Source: JAPPFW01 sp965231815
GTDB lineage: Bacteria; Actinomycetota; Acidimicrobiia; Spongiisociales; Spongiisociaceae
Reading direction: 5' to 3'
Assembly: GCA_965231815.1 (NCBI GenBank)
Contig: OZ246890.1
Coordinates: 3,906,001-3,970,000 of the forward strand
DNA length: 64,000 nt
The notes below the pieces were generated by a model. It made no database searches, had not been told where the DNA came from, and saw nothing but the letters and a program-made list of their open reading frames with translations. A program made the position numbers and the translations under genes. Shown piece by piece: positions 1-8,435 of the stretch. Positions within the stretch are counted from its first letter, which is position 1; each line of letters begins with the position of its first letter.

Positions 1-317
1 TCGATGATGCTGACGTGGCCGGTCCGGTCGAGCGACTCGGTCAGGGCTCGGATCGCGGATTCATGACCCATGAGGACCCACTCGTCAGGCCGCTGTCCGA
101 TGATGAGCACACCATTCTCGGTCCTGGCGGCGCCGAAAGGTGTGGACAGCCGATGGCAAACCTTCGTTTCGGGCCCGGCCCTGACGATGGACTTGGTGAC
201 GGACGAGACATCCCGGAGGGTAAGTGGCGAGTCAGGTCGGCCGGGCTCCATCGGGACACCCGAATAGGAAACGTGGGGCGCGTGGACCGGACTCTCAAAG
301 GTAGGGATGTCAGCCAC
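1..317 (-). CDS. soxG: Sarcosine oxidase gamma subunit, 3' end cut by window edge
   Basis: Reading the minus strand from a GTG at 317 gives a protein starting MADIPTFESPVHAPHVSY, followed by SPLTLRDVSSVTKSIVRAG, typical of the gamma subunit of heterotetrameric sarcosine oxidase. About 105 residues are visible; the rest lies left of base 1. The start overlaps the soxA stop by 8 bases (GTGGCTGA), which supports translational coupling and this start. The subunit packs on the alpha-subunit folate domain in the oxidase that converts sarcosine to glycine, with the methyl group passed to tetrahydrofolate or released as formaldehyde. Identification rests on motif plus position after soxBDA; the ORFs in other frames here are shadows. 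Confidence 0.85.
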   Translation of the reverse strand, partial: MADIPTFESPVHAPHVSYSGVPMEPGRPDSPLTLRDVSSVTKSIVRAGPETKVCHRLSTPFGAARTENGVLIIGQRPDEWVLMGHESAIRALTESLDRTGHVSII

Positions 318-3153
318 GGACCCTCTCCCCTTCCGGATCGAAATGGGCGTGGTGCGCCATCACCCGAGCGGTGATCCGGCGTCCGTCGGTCATGAGGACG
401 GTCAGTTCCGAGCCTGCCTTCGAAGCCTCCGGTAGCACTTGGCCGAGGCAGATCGACCGCCCGAGCGTCGGGGACATGCGCGAAGAGGTGATACGGCCGA
501 TGATCTCATCGGTCCCGGGCCTTACGATCTGGCCGGCCTCGTCAGGAACGATGCTCGGATCGGTCGGCTGGATGGCCACCAGGACCGGCGCCGACGTGTC
601 CCCTAACGCCCAGCGCAGTTCGGGCTTGCCGACAAAGTCATGCTTGTCGAGCTTGAGGAGGTGAGGCATGCCGAGGGCGGGGAGCTTCGTAAGGCCGTCG
701 GTGTCCTGGCCCACGATGAAGTGTCCTTTTTCGAGCCGCATTATGCGCTGACCCTCAACCCCGAACGGCCTGACCCCGAGATCCTCTCCGGCTTCGAGGA
801 GCGCCTCCCATACGTGCAGGCCGTAACCGGCCGGCACATGGATCTCGAAGGAGAGTTCCCCGGTGAAACCGATCCGCCACATGAAGCAATCCGGGACACC
901 GGCGACCGTTCCGGTCCGCACCTGCATGTACTTGAAGGCCGCGGGGTCGAGATTCACGTCCCTAGTCAGCCGTCGCACGAGCGTGCGTGACTCCGGTCCG
1001 GCCACGTTGATGCTGGTGAATCCCGATGTGACCGGGGTGATGTGCACCTGCCAGTCCGGAAACTCGGTCTGGAGCCAGTTCTCGGCCCACTCCCACACGC
1101 TCGCGGCGCCCGAACTGGTGGTGGTCATCATGTAGTGATGGTCACCTAGCCTCGCGGTCACCCCGTCGTCGAAAATCACCCCCTCCTCGGTGCACATGAT
1201 GCCGTACCGCACTGAGCCGATCGGGAGCTTCATCCACTTGTTGATGTAGAGATGGTTGAGCAACTTCGGCACGTCCGGTCCCCGCAGGTCGAACTTGCCG
1301 AGCGGGGTGACATCCATGATCCCGACGTTCCTGCGGGTGTTGAGTACCTCGCCGGCCGGGTCACCGTAGTGGTCGGGCCTTATCCACTGGCCGGCGAGCA
1401 TAAAAGTGGCCCCGTTAGCCTCGTGCCAGGGTTGTATTGACGAGATCCGTACCGGTTCGTACATGGGTCCGCCGAGCCCCCCCATGGTGATCGGTGCGTA
1501 GGGGGGTCGCCACACGGTGGTTCCGACCTCACCGATGGTCCGGCCTAGGGCCTCGGCCAGTACCGCCACGGTGTTGACGGTTTCCAACTTACCCTGGCTC
1601 GGGCCCATCGTGGCGGTGGTATATCGCTTGAGTAGCTCAACGGAGTCGTAGCCCTCGTCCGCCGCGCCCAGCATGTCCTTGGAACTCACGTCCTCGGAGA
1701 AGTCAACGAGGCCGTGAGTAGCTGACCGGAAGAGGGGTGGATGGGGGTTGCGCGGTAGGCGCCGGCGGGTTTCGGTCGGCCATCCGGGTTTGGCGCGGCT
1801 GACCGCTCTTGCTCGCGCTGTTGCAGCCTGGAGGGAGTAGGCCACCGACCTAGCCCGAGCGGCTGCTAGCCGTCCCGTCGTCCGGGCGTGCTCGATGAGT
1901 TGCTCGTGGGCGCCGTCCCCTGCCAGCCCGCCGGTTACCAGCACGTTCCCGATCGGAATCGACGGGAAGAAGCGGGCCGCCACCTCGTCGTACACCGGCC
2001 GGTCACCCGACATGTTCAGCAATGACGTGGGCGCGGTCCAGCCGGTGGCGGTGACGAGGAGGTCACACTCCAGCCTTCTGCCGTCAGCCAACTCGACTGC
2101 CTTGATCGACTTCCCTCTGCCAAGGGCCCGCACGATGTTCTCGCCCCGCCGGGCATCCAGCACCGTCACGTCCGCCTCGGCCCGCTCCAGGTCGGCGGCC
2201 GCGGCATCCCCTTCGGGGTTAGCGGTGAACACCACCGCAGCCGCACCGGGCCTCACCCCGTACAGGTTCACGAACCTCCTCACCGCACCCGACAGCATCA
2301 CGCCCGGCTTGTCGTTGCCGGCGAACACGTAAGGACGCTCGATCAGCCCGGGAGCAACGACCAGAACCTTGGCGCGCGCCTTAACCAGACGCTCGACCGC
2401 GACCGGATGGCTGCGTTGGACGATTGCGATCCAGTTGTCCTCGTAACGTCCGGTCACGGTCGAGTCGGTGAGGACTTCCACCCCGGCGTCTGCCACCCCG
2501 GCGACCAACTCTCTAGCCAGCGCCCGGTCGGAGTCGTCCCCCCAGAGCAGGTGGCCCCCCAGGCGATGGAAGTGCTCTACCAGAAGTACCCTCGCTCCGG
2601 CCTCGGTCGCGGCGATGGCAGCGGCCATCCCGGCCGGGCCGCCACCGGCGACCACCACGTCCGGATGGGTGTAACGCTTGTCGTGGTACCGGTGGGGGGT
2701 GTCGAGATCGATTCTCCCTCCGGGCGAGAATGTGGCAAGCGCCTTCTCGTAGGTCGGCCAGAGCCACCTCGGTCGCATGAAGGTCTTGTAGTAGAAGCCG
2801 GGGGTCAGGAACCGCGAGGCCAGCCCAGTGACCGCCCTGAGGTCGCGTTCGAGTGACGGCCAGACATTCTGGGCCTCCACCGCCATGCCCGGCTCGATCA
2901 GGCGGTGGGCCGAGCGAACGTTGGGTTCGTCCCCCACCTGCACCAGCGCGTTCGGATCCCAGTAATCGTTGGTCATGTAGCCCCGGGGGCGGCGGTACTT
3001 CATCGACCGCGACACGACGCGGACCCCGGCAGCGGTTAGCGCTGATGCGATCGTGTCACCCTCGAAACCCGACACCCGGCGCCCGTTCCATGAGAAGTCC
3101 ACCAAACGGGTCCGGTCGATTATCTCTCCCGGCTGGGGAGGAAGCCGGCTCAT
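310..3153 (-). CDS. soxA: Sarcosine oxidase alpha subunit (heterotetrameric)
   Basis: A 947-residue protein of normal length for the large subunit. In order it shows an N-terminal ferredoxin-like fold region (about residues 12-90), a Rossmann dinucleotide-binding segment VVVAGGGPAGMAAA (about 166-179) that would hold NAD, a middle BFD-like segment around residues 490-570, and a C-terminal aminomethyltransferase-like (GCV_T) folate domain (about 570-940). It takes part in oxidative demethylation of sarcosine in the cytoplasm and delivers the methyl carbon to tetrahydrofolate. The start ATG overlaps the soxD stop by 4 bases (ATGA) and the stop overlaps soxG, so B-D-A-G is one operon. No unusual truncation is seen. 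Confidence 0.96.
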   Translation of the reverse strand: MSRLPPQPGEIIDRTRLVDFSWNGRRVSGFEGDTIASALTAAGVRVVSRSMKYRRPRGYMTNDYWDPNALVQVGDEPNVRSAHRLIEPGMAVEAQNVWPSLERDLRAVTGLASRFLTPGFYYKTFMRPRWLWPTYEKALATFSPGGRIDLDTPHRYHDKRYTHPDVVVAGGGPAGMAAAIAATEAGARVLLVEHFHRLGGHLLWGDDSDRALARELVAGVADAGVEVLTDSTVTGRYEDNWIAIVQRSHPVAVERLVKARAKVLVVAPGLIERPYVFAGNDKPGVMLSGAVRRFVNLYGVRPGAAAVVFTANPEGDAAAADLERAEADVTVLDARRGENIVRALGRGKSIKAVELADGRRLECDLLVTATGWTAPTSLLNMSGDRPVYDEVAARFFPSIPIGNVLVTGGLAGDGAHEQLIEHARTTGRLAAARARSVAYSLQAATARARAVSRAKPGWPTETRRRLPRNPHPPLFRSATHGLVDFSEDVSSKDMLGAADEGYDSVELLKRYTTATMGPSQGKLETVNTVAVLAEALGRTIGEVGTTVWRPPYAPITMGGLGGPMYEPVRISSIQPWHEANGATFMLAGQWIRPDHYGDPAGEVLNTRRNVGIMDVTPLGKFDLRGPDVPKLLNHLYINKWMKLPIGSVRYGIMCTEEGVIFDDGVTARLGDHHYMMTTTSSGAASVWEWAENWLQTEFPDWQVHITPVTSGFTSINVAGPESRTLVRRLTRDVNLDPAAFKYMQVRTGTVAGVPDCFMWRIGFTGELSFEIHVPAGYGLHVWEALLEAGEDLGVRPFGVEGQRIMRLEKGHFIVGQDTDGLTKLPALGMPHLLKLDKHDFVGKPELRWALGDTSAPVLVAIQPTDPSIVPDEAGQIVRPGTDEIIGRITSSRMSPTLGRSICLGQVLPEASKAGSELTVLMTDGRRITARVMAHHAHFDPEGERVRG

Positions 3154-3422
3154 GGCCCCTTGCCGATCTTGCTAACGGGTAGCGGGGAGTTGGTGAACTC
3201 GTTGGTAACGGTGTCGCGTTCGAGCGCGAAATAGCGGCGGCAACCGGATCGACAGTACCAAGTCTCGCGCAACCTTCCCGCCGGGTTGGCCCTCTCATAC
3301 AGATAGGCGCGCCACTCCTCGGGTGAGGCTACGTTCGGGTCGGGCCGAGGACGGGACTCGCCGACGTACCGCAGATCGGACGCGTTCCGAGGACCGCAAT
3401 TCGGGCAGGGAACGATCAGCAT
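3150..3422 (-). CDS. soxD: Sarcosine oxidase delta subunit
   Basis: A small 90-residue protein that begins MLIVPCPNCGPRN and has a second pair of cysteines in CRSGC, the zinc-binding arrangement of SoxD. The YVGESRPRPDP and WRAYLYERANPAG segments are also family-typical. It is the small structural subunit of heterotetrameric sarcosine oxidase. It lies 65 bases after soxB and overlaps soxA by 4 bases. Confidence 0.95.
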   Translation of the reverse strand: MLIVPCPNCGPRNASDLRYVGESRPRPDPNVASPEEWRAYLYERANPAGRLRETWYCRSGCRRYFALERDTVTNEFTNSPLPVSKIGKGP

Positions 3423-3487
3423 ATGATCTGCTCAGGTAGCGGCGTCGCTCGCTCGCAGGGCGCGGCTCGTTTCACGGGTAGACCAAA

Positions 3488-4777
3488 CTAGTGTCCCACC
3501 GCGGCGGCGCCCTTTTCTCCAACCAGGGCATCTCTCTCGAATCGGGACAGCGTGAACGGAGCGATCAAATCGGGGGTTCGCTGCGTGGCTATCGCCTCGG
3601 CCATCTGCTCGCCCGACACGGGTCCGGCCTTGAAACCGTAAGTTCCCCAACCGACATCGCACAAGAACCCTTCTACGGGGGTGAATCCCATAACCGGTGA
3701 ATAGTCGGGCGTCATGTCGCAGAGGCCTGCCCACTGCCGCAACAGGCGCATGCGGGAGATACCCGGCATCAGCTCAAGCAGGTGTCCCGCCGTCTGCTCG
3801 ATGAACTCCAGGGAACCGCGCATGCTGTAGGTGTTGTAGGGGTCGACGGTCGATCCGAATACCAACTCACCCCTCGCGGTCTGGCTGACGTAGACATGGA
3901 GCGTTCCGGACACCACCACCACCGGTAGGAACACCTTGACCGGTTCGGTCACCGCCGCCTGGAGGGGACGGGTGGTGATAGGTAGCTTGACGCCTGCCAT
4001 GTCGGAGATCAGGGTGGCCCATCCGGCGGTGCAGTTCAGCACGACCGGCGCCGAAATGTCACCGCGGTTGGTGCGAACCCCGGTCACCTTTCCGCCCGGT
4101 CCCTTTCCGCCCGGTCCGTCACCGCCGCTTACCATGATGTCGAGGGCTTCCGTCTTCTGGTGCATCTCGACTCCAAGAGCGTCGGCGCCACGGGCATAGC
4201 CCCACACCACTGCGTCATGGCGGATAATGCCTCCCGGCGGGTGAGAGAGGGCGCCCAGGATCGGGAAGCGGGGATGGCTGGAGGTGTCGAGAACGGGTGC
4301 CAGCCGCTTGATCTCGGCCGGTCCGATCACGCTCGATTTGACACCTTGGAGCTTGTTGACCTCGGCCCTCCAGTGCATCGTCCGCAGCGAGGCGTCGCTA
4401 TGGGCCAGAGTTAGGTGACCGCGCTGGGAGAACATCACGTTCATGTTCAGATCGGTGGCCAGTTTCTTGTAGAGATCCAGGGAACGGTCGTAGAAGACGA
4501 CCCCCTCCGGAGTCAGGTAGTTGGATCGCAGGATGGCCGTATTGCGACCGGAACCCCCACTCCCGAGGTAAGCCTTATCGATCACGGCGACATCGGTAAT
4601 GCCGTGGTTGGTAGCCAGGTAGTAGGCCGCGGCCAACCCGTGGACACCTCCCCCGATGATGACCACGTCATAGCTGCTCCGCAACGGCACGTCCCGCCAT
4701 ACCCGGGGCCACGTCTTGTTCCGGGCACCCCTCGCAAGCAATCCGGCGGCGGAGTACCGATGGCTGAGTTTCTTCAC
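3488..4777 (-). CDS. soxB: Sarcosine oxidase beta subunit
   Basis: A 429-residue FAD-dependent amine oxidoreductase with the nucleotide-binding motif VVIIGGGVHGLAAAYYL near residues 38-54 and SGRNTAILRSNYLTPEG following it. This subunit carries the flavin that oxidises sarcosine. The typical C-terminal NVGWGTYGFKAGP-type block appears as CDVGWGTYGFKAGPVSGE. A short low-complexity insert with repeated GPGGKGPGGK lies around residue 225, a modest in-frame repeat that could vary in length. First gene of the soxBDAG operon. Confidence 0.96.
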   Translation of the reverse strand: MKKLSHRYSAAGLLARGARNKTWPRVWRDVPLRSSYDVVIIGGGVHGLAAAYYLATNHGITDVAVIDKAYLGSGGSGRNTAILRSNYLTPEGVVFYDRSLDLYKKLATDLNMNVMFSQRGHLTLAHSDASLRTMHWRAEVNKLQGVKSSVIGPAEIKRLAPVLDTSSHPRFPILGALSHPPGGIIRHDAVVWGYARGADALGVEMHQKTEALDIMVSGGDGPGGKGPGGKVTGVRTNRGDISAPVVLNCTAGWATLISDMAGVKLPITTRPLQAAVTEPVKVFLPVVVVSGTLHVYVSQTARGELVFGSTVDPYNTYSMRGSLEFIEQTAGHLLELMPGISRMRLLRQWAGLCDMTPDYSPVMGFTPVEGFLCDVGWGTYGFKAGPVSGEQMAEAIATQRTPDLIAPFTLSRFERDALVGEKGAAAVGH

Positions 4778-4993
4778 CGGTAACGCATGGTAACGGCACG
4801 TCCGGTCGACCTGAACTCTTTACCACCGACCGAAGCGCCCTCCCAGACCCGCGTCGGCGTTGCGCTTGTAACGCTAGGTCGGCGGCGGTCAGATCAGATC
4901 TTCCCGTACCCTTGGAGTAAACCAGCTGAGTTTCTCTCAATCTCCAACAAACCACCACTACGATACCCAGCCATAACACAGCCGAAGTTAATA
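4778..4993. promoter_or_regulatory. Intergenic region upstream of soxB; edge of AT-rich island
   Basis: About 215 bases between the soxB start and the end of the TOPRIM-like gene. It must hold the soxB promoter, but no clear operator or riboswitch is recognisable. Base composition turns from GC-rich to AT-rich at about 4900-4980, marking the right-hand end of the sox locus and the left edge of the probable insertion. Confidence 0.4.
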
Positions 4994-5647
4994 TCAGATG
5001 CTGTTATCATCTAATACCGGTGTTATATAATTCCTATTCTCATCTAACGCTTCTGCTAACTCCTCCATAGCATGACACAGTCGCCTGAAGGATCTCGACC
5101 TATCATGCACCAGATCTAAAGAGATATAGTAAGTTAGCTTCTCTTGGTCCTGAGTGGGCTTATAGGTACGATCGCGCGGCATACGATCGTTCAGCCACCT
5201 CTTAGCATTACGAACATTCTCTGGATCATCAGGACCTACGACAGAGTTCTCGATGCACAGCCTGTTCCTGATCTCATCACCACGTTCCTCCGAGAGGCTC
5301 GCTATTATCCAAGCTTCAAATTCAGACTTTGGGCATACAATAGTAACTGGAGCGGATAAGTTAAGATTGACTACCCTTGCGGCTAGGTCGGTGGCAAGTT
5401 CTCTCGGACAGTCGGTATCAGCATCCACAACCACGATCACTGCATCTGCACCATCCAAGAGCGCATATCGAATATAACGATCTAAATACCTAATTAGATT
5501 AGACTTCCCTCCCGTAATCTTCGGCCGTCCGATCGTAACATTATATCGGCACAATAGCTCCCCACTGACCCTTCTCAATAGTGCGGGAACGGCCTTATAA
5601 TCTCCTGGTCCCTCAACGATAGGTGTTATGAGGCCCACCGTACTCAA
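4994..5647 (-). CDS. TOPRIM/DUF4276-like putative nuclease partner of OLD-like ATPase
   Basis: A 217-residue protein. TOPRIM hallmarks are visible: an early glutamate in TPIVEGPGDYKAV (E12, D16) and a D-x-D cluster in VVVDADTD (D75, D77, D79). This is the layout of OLD/Ars-type and DUF4276-like TOPRIM proteins that cut nucleic acid under control of an ABC-type ATPase. It follows the ATPase gene by 5 bases, so the two are one operon. Base composition is much more AT-rich than the flanking genes, which suggests horizontal acquisition. A split ATPase + TOPRIM pair resembles PARIS (AriA/AriB) and class 2 OLD systems in architecture. The anti-phage role is inference; whether the family is DUF4276 or DUF4435 cannot be decided by eye. 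Confidence 0.7.
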   Translation of the reverse strand: MSTVGLITPIVEGPGDYKAVPALLRRVSGELLCRYNVTIGRPKITGGKSNLIRYLDRYIRYALLDGADAVIVVVDADTDCPRELATDLAARVVNLNLSAPVTIVCPKSEFEAWIIASLSEERGDEIRNRLCIENSVVGPDDPENVRNAKRWLNDRMPRDRTYKPTQDQEKLTYYISLDLVHDRSRSFRRLCHAMEELAEALDENRNYITPVLDDNSI

Positions 5648-5652
5648 TCTAC

Positions 5653-6897
5653 TTACTGTTCGGCTAGCTGTAAACCCTCCGTACGATGAAGATCGCCCGG
5701 AGAAAAGAGGTTTCGCCTGATAGCTTCTACTTGACCCTTGGAGACCTTGCCGATCGTGGTCACTCCTGTAGTTGAGTCAACGACTCTGAGACAGTCAACA
5801 GATAGCTGATCGATAAGATCTGGGCTGTGTGTAGTTATGACCAACTGCGTAGTCTGAGAGGCTTCTACAAGTAGTTCTGCTAATGCAGCCAGTACACCGG
5901 GATGCAAGGCGAACTCCGGTTCCTCGATTCCAATAAAGGGACTACGAGGAAACTGGAATATAGCAGTCAATAGACCAATAATTCTCAACGTTCCATCGGA
6001 CTCTTGCGACAAATCGAACCAAATAGTAGACTCATCTGCTAAGTCACTGTGTCCTAGTTCAACGACGAGAAACCCTCCTATCTCCTCAACTCGAACGTTG
6101 ACGATACCTTGAATCAAATGGCTTATCGATTCCTCCAGCCTAGCCATTTGGTTAGGCTGCCGTGTAGCCATATCTCTCAAGACTGATGCTAGGTTACTAC
6201 CGACTTCATCCAGCGGGTAAGGATTGGCAGGCCTCTGCGGATTTCTAAGGCGATTGGGAAAAATGTGGTAGCACTGAAGGCTACGTAACCGATCATGAAA
6301 AAGTTTCAAACATCTTTGTATACGAGACTTTTGTTCTTTCTGACGATCCTGTTTATCAAAGTGAAGGAAATTATATAGAGACGGTAATATATAGTTGTTA
6401 GTGAGATGATCCTTATCTATCTCATCATAGAGTCTACTCGGTGTGAGGCTCAGCTTACTAGAACTCGGTTCGCCATTTTCTATTGTGAGGTCAATTGGTT
6501 CTTCGTTAAGATAGCTAACCAAGAACCATTCTTTCTTAACGATAAATCCGTGATCCTCATGACGAGCTATAATAAAGCAGTAGTCCATCGAGTAATCGGA
6601 TAACTCTAGACTAAGCCCTAGTTCAATTTCGGCACTCGCGGCGACATCATGGTTTGCTTGACGATGTAGTAGCCTTTCAATACCGTGGCGTCGGGAAACG
6701 GCGGTATCAAGATCAAATCGTAGTGAATCCTTAATAAAACGCACGATATCCAGGACGGTACTCTTTCCAGAGGCGTTGGGACCAACCAAAACAGTAAGCG
6801 GACCTAGGTCCACACTCACATCAGCGATACCACGAAAGTTCCTTGCCCATACTCTCGTGATGTGAAACGTGCAATTGGGACAGCTAGCCTGGCTCAT
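5653..6897 (-). CDS. OLD-like AAA/ABC-type ATPase (candidate defence ATPase)
   Basis: A 414-residue ATPase with Walker A GPNASGKS (about residues 39-46), an SQESDGTLR signature-like loop, Walker B with tandem glutamates in FIGIEEPEFALHP, and a C-terminal ITTHSPDLID switch histidine. The N-terminus RNFRGIADVSVDLGPLTVLVG is typical of the OLD/RecF-like group (AAA_15/AAA_21). No TOPRIM domain is fused; it is supplied by the next gene. First gene of a two-gene AT-rich operon. Such pairs often sense phage or foreign DNA; here that is an inference from architecture and composition. Confidence 0.8.
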   Translation of the reverse strand: MSQASCPNCTFHITRVWARNFRGIADVSVDLGPLTVLVGPNASGKSTVLDIVRFIKDSLRFDLDTAVSRRHGIERLLHRQANHDVAASAEIELGLSLELSDYSMDYCFIIARHEDHGFIVKKEWFLVSYLNEEPIDLTIENGEPSSSKLSLTPSRLYDEIDKDHLTNNYILPSLYNFLHFDKQDRQKEQKSRIQRCLKLFHDRLRSLQCYHIFPNRLRNPQRPANPYPLDEVGSNLASVLRDMATRQPNQMARLEESISHLIQGIVNVRVEEIGGFLVVELGHSDLADESTIWFDLSQESDGTLRIIGLLTAIFQFPRSPFIGIEEPEFALHPGVLAALAELLVEASQTTQLVITTHSPDLIDQLSVDCLRVVDSTTGVTTIGKVSKGQVEAIRRNLFSPGDLHRTEGLQLAEQ

Positions 6898-7069
6898 CGT
6901 CTGTCATTGTACTCTGGCGCCGTCGACATCAGTTCGTTGTGTCATGCCTGGTCAGAAGGGTTGGGTAGCTATTCAAGCCTCTCGAGATCACCTGTAGTCC
7001 CCGCTAAGAAGCTGGATTATGCCCCGATTATGGTAGAGGGCGGTGAGTGGTCCCCGTCGGGGATTCACG

Positions 7070-7429
7070 CTACAGACGCGCCGTCGGCAACCGCTTCAGT
7101 TCTTCCCGGCGGGGATCGACTGCGAACCCGCCCGACTTGAGCGCCGTCACCGCGAGCAGCGGCTCGACTCCCTCCTCGCCGAATATGACCGTGTTGCCGA
7201 TGAGTACGCCCTCAAACTCAAGCACCGCGGCGCCGATATCGTAGGTAACTACGCTCCCGTCGGCTAGTCCGTACTCGCGGGTGGACATCGGTTCGATCCC
7301 GATCGCCTCCAGAACGGACCTGGGCGCCATCGAGTCGAAGGCGCCCAGGTCCACTTGGAATGAGCCGCTCCACGACTTGTCGAGGTCAGTCGGATTACGA
7401 ACCGTTACATCTACGTATGTGGCCCCCAC
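7070..7429 (-). CDS. Retropepsin-like clan AA aspartic protease
   Basis: A 119-residue single-domain protein beginning MGATYVDVTVRNPTDLDKSW, the usual opening of small bacterial/archaeal clan AA proteases, and ending with VIFGEEGVEPLLAVTAL...GFAVDP as in that family. The catalytic triplet normally reads DTGA or DSGA; here it is VDLGAFDS, so the aspartate is kept but the hydroxyl residue is replaced by leucine. GTG start at 7429 with an AGGAG about 8 bases upstream. Activity is uncertain because of the DLG change. Confidence 0.75.
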   Translation of the reverse strand: MGATYVDVTVRNPTDLDKSWSGSFQVDLGAFDSMAPRSVLEAIGIEPMSTREYGLADGSVVTYDIGAAVLEFEGVLIGNTVIFGEEGVEPLLAVTALKSGGFAVDPRREELKRLPTARL

Positions 7430-7642
7430 CGCGATTCTCCTTCTGATCAGGCAAGTGTTGATGAGCTAAGAGTACTCCTAATAGGTTACTGATCACCAAC
7501 CAATGATTATCTTACGATAGGACATACGCTGGACCGCAATCTCGCCGATTCGAGGGTGCTCTGGATGGCCCTACCCGGTTCCCCGCGACCCAGGACGAAT
7601 CGTACGTCTCAGCATGCGGGTCAATGATATACCGAGCTCAGT

Positions 7643-8410
7643 TCAGTACATGAGGAAGCCACCACTCACGTTGAGGGTGGCGCCGCTTATGTACGAGGCG
7701 TGGTCGGAGGCGAGGAAGACCACCACCCCGGCTAACTCCGACGGTGCCGCTACCCGGTTGAGCGGGGTCGCCGCCTTGAGGGCTTCGAACACGGAGGGGG
7801 CCAGATCGTCCATCAGCATCGGCGTGTCCACCAGCCCGGGAGCGATGGCGTTGACCCGGATCTGATCAGGACCGTAGGTGCGAGCCAGACCCCTCGTCAT
7901 GGATACGATGCCGCCCTTTGAGGCACAGTAGACAACGGAGCCGCCGAAGCCGCCGGTCCACCAGCCCTGGGAGGAGAACAACGTGATGCTTCCTCCGCCG
8001 CCCGCTTCGATCATTGCGTCGGCAGCCGTCCGAGCCAGGAAGAAACCGGCCTTGAGGTTGATGTCCAACTGGAAGTCCCAGTCCTCCTCGGTAACGTCTG
8101 CGACCGAATCGCGGCGGGCAAGCACCGCGGCGAGGTGGGCGAGGGCCTTCAAGCCGCCTAGTTCGTCACAGGCGCGGGCAATCAGCCCTTCGTGGGCATC
8201 CAGATCGGTCAGATCCATCCCGACCGCCACATGTCCATCGCCTTCCATGCCGTTCACTACCTCATCGGCGGCTGCTTGGTGGAGGTCAACCGCCATTACC
8301 CGTGCGCCGGCGATAGCGAACGCCTCGGCGGTTGCCCGACCGATCCCACCGGCCGCCCCGGTAACGAGCACACCTTGCCCTTCCAGTCCGGAAGCCACAT
8401 TCCAAGCCAT
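7643..8410 (-). CDS. SDR family NAD(P)-dependent oxidoreductase
   Basis: A classical SDR of 255 residues with cofactor motif TGAAGGIG (about 17-24), catalytic serine in LFSSQG and Y-x3-K in VYCASKGG, and the C-terminal SDHASYISGATLNVSGGFLMY. Start supported by GGAAGGAGAG just upstream of ATG. It sits directly upstream of an enolase-superfamily enzyme and a VOC protein on the same strand order (minus), pointing to a sugar- or sugar-acid dehydrogenase in one catabolic unit. It is a same-length paralogue of the SDR at 46247-47014. Substrate unknown. Confidence 0.93.
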   Translation of the reverse strand: MAWNVASGLEGQGVLVTGAAGGIGRATAEAFAIAGARVMAVDLHQAAADEVVNGMEGDGHVAVGMDLTDLDAHEGLIARACDELGGLKALAHLAAVLARRDSVADVTEEDWDFQLDINLKAGFFLARTAADAMIEAGGGGSITLFSSQGWWTGGFGGSVVYCASKGGIVSMTRGLARTYGPDQIRVNAIAPGLVDTPMLMDDLAPSVFEALKAATPLNRVAAPSELAGVVVFLASDHASYISGATLNVSGGFLMY

Positions 8411-8435
8411 AGTCTCTCCTTCCTAACCGGCTCGC

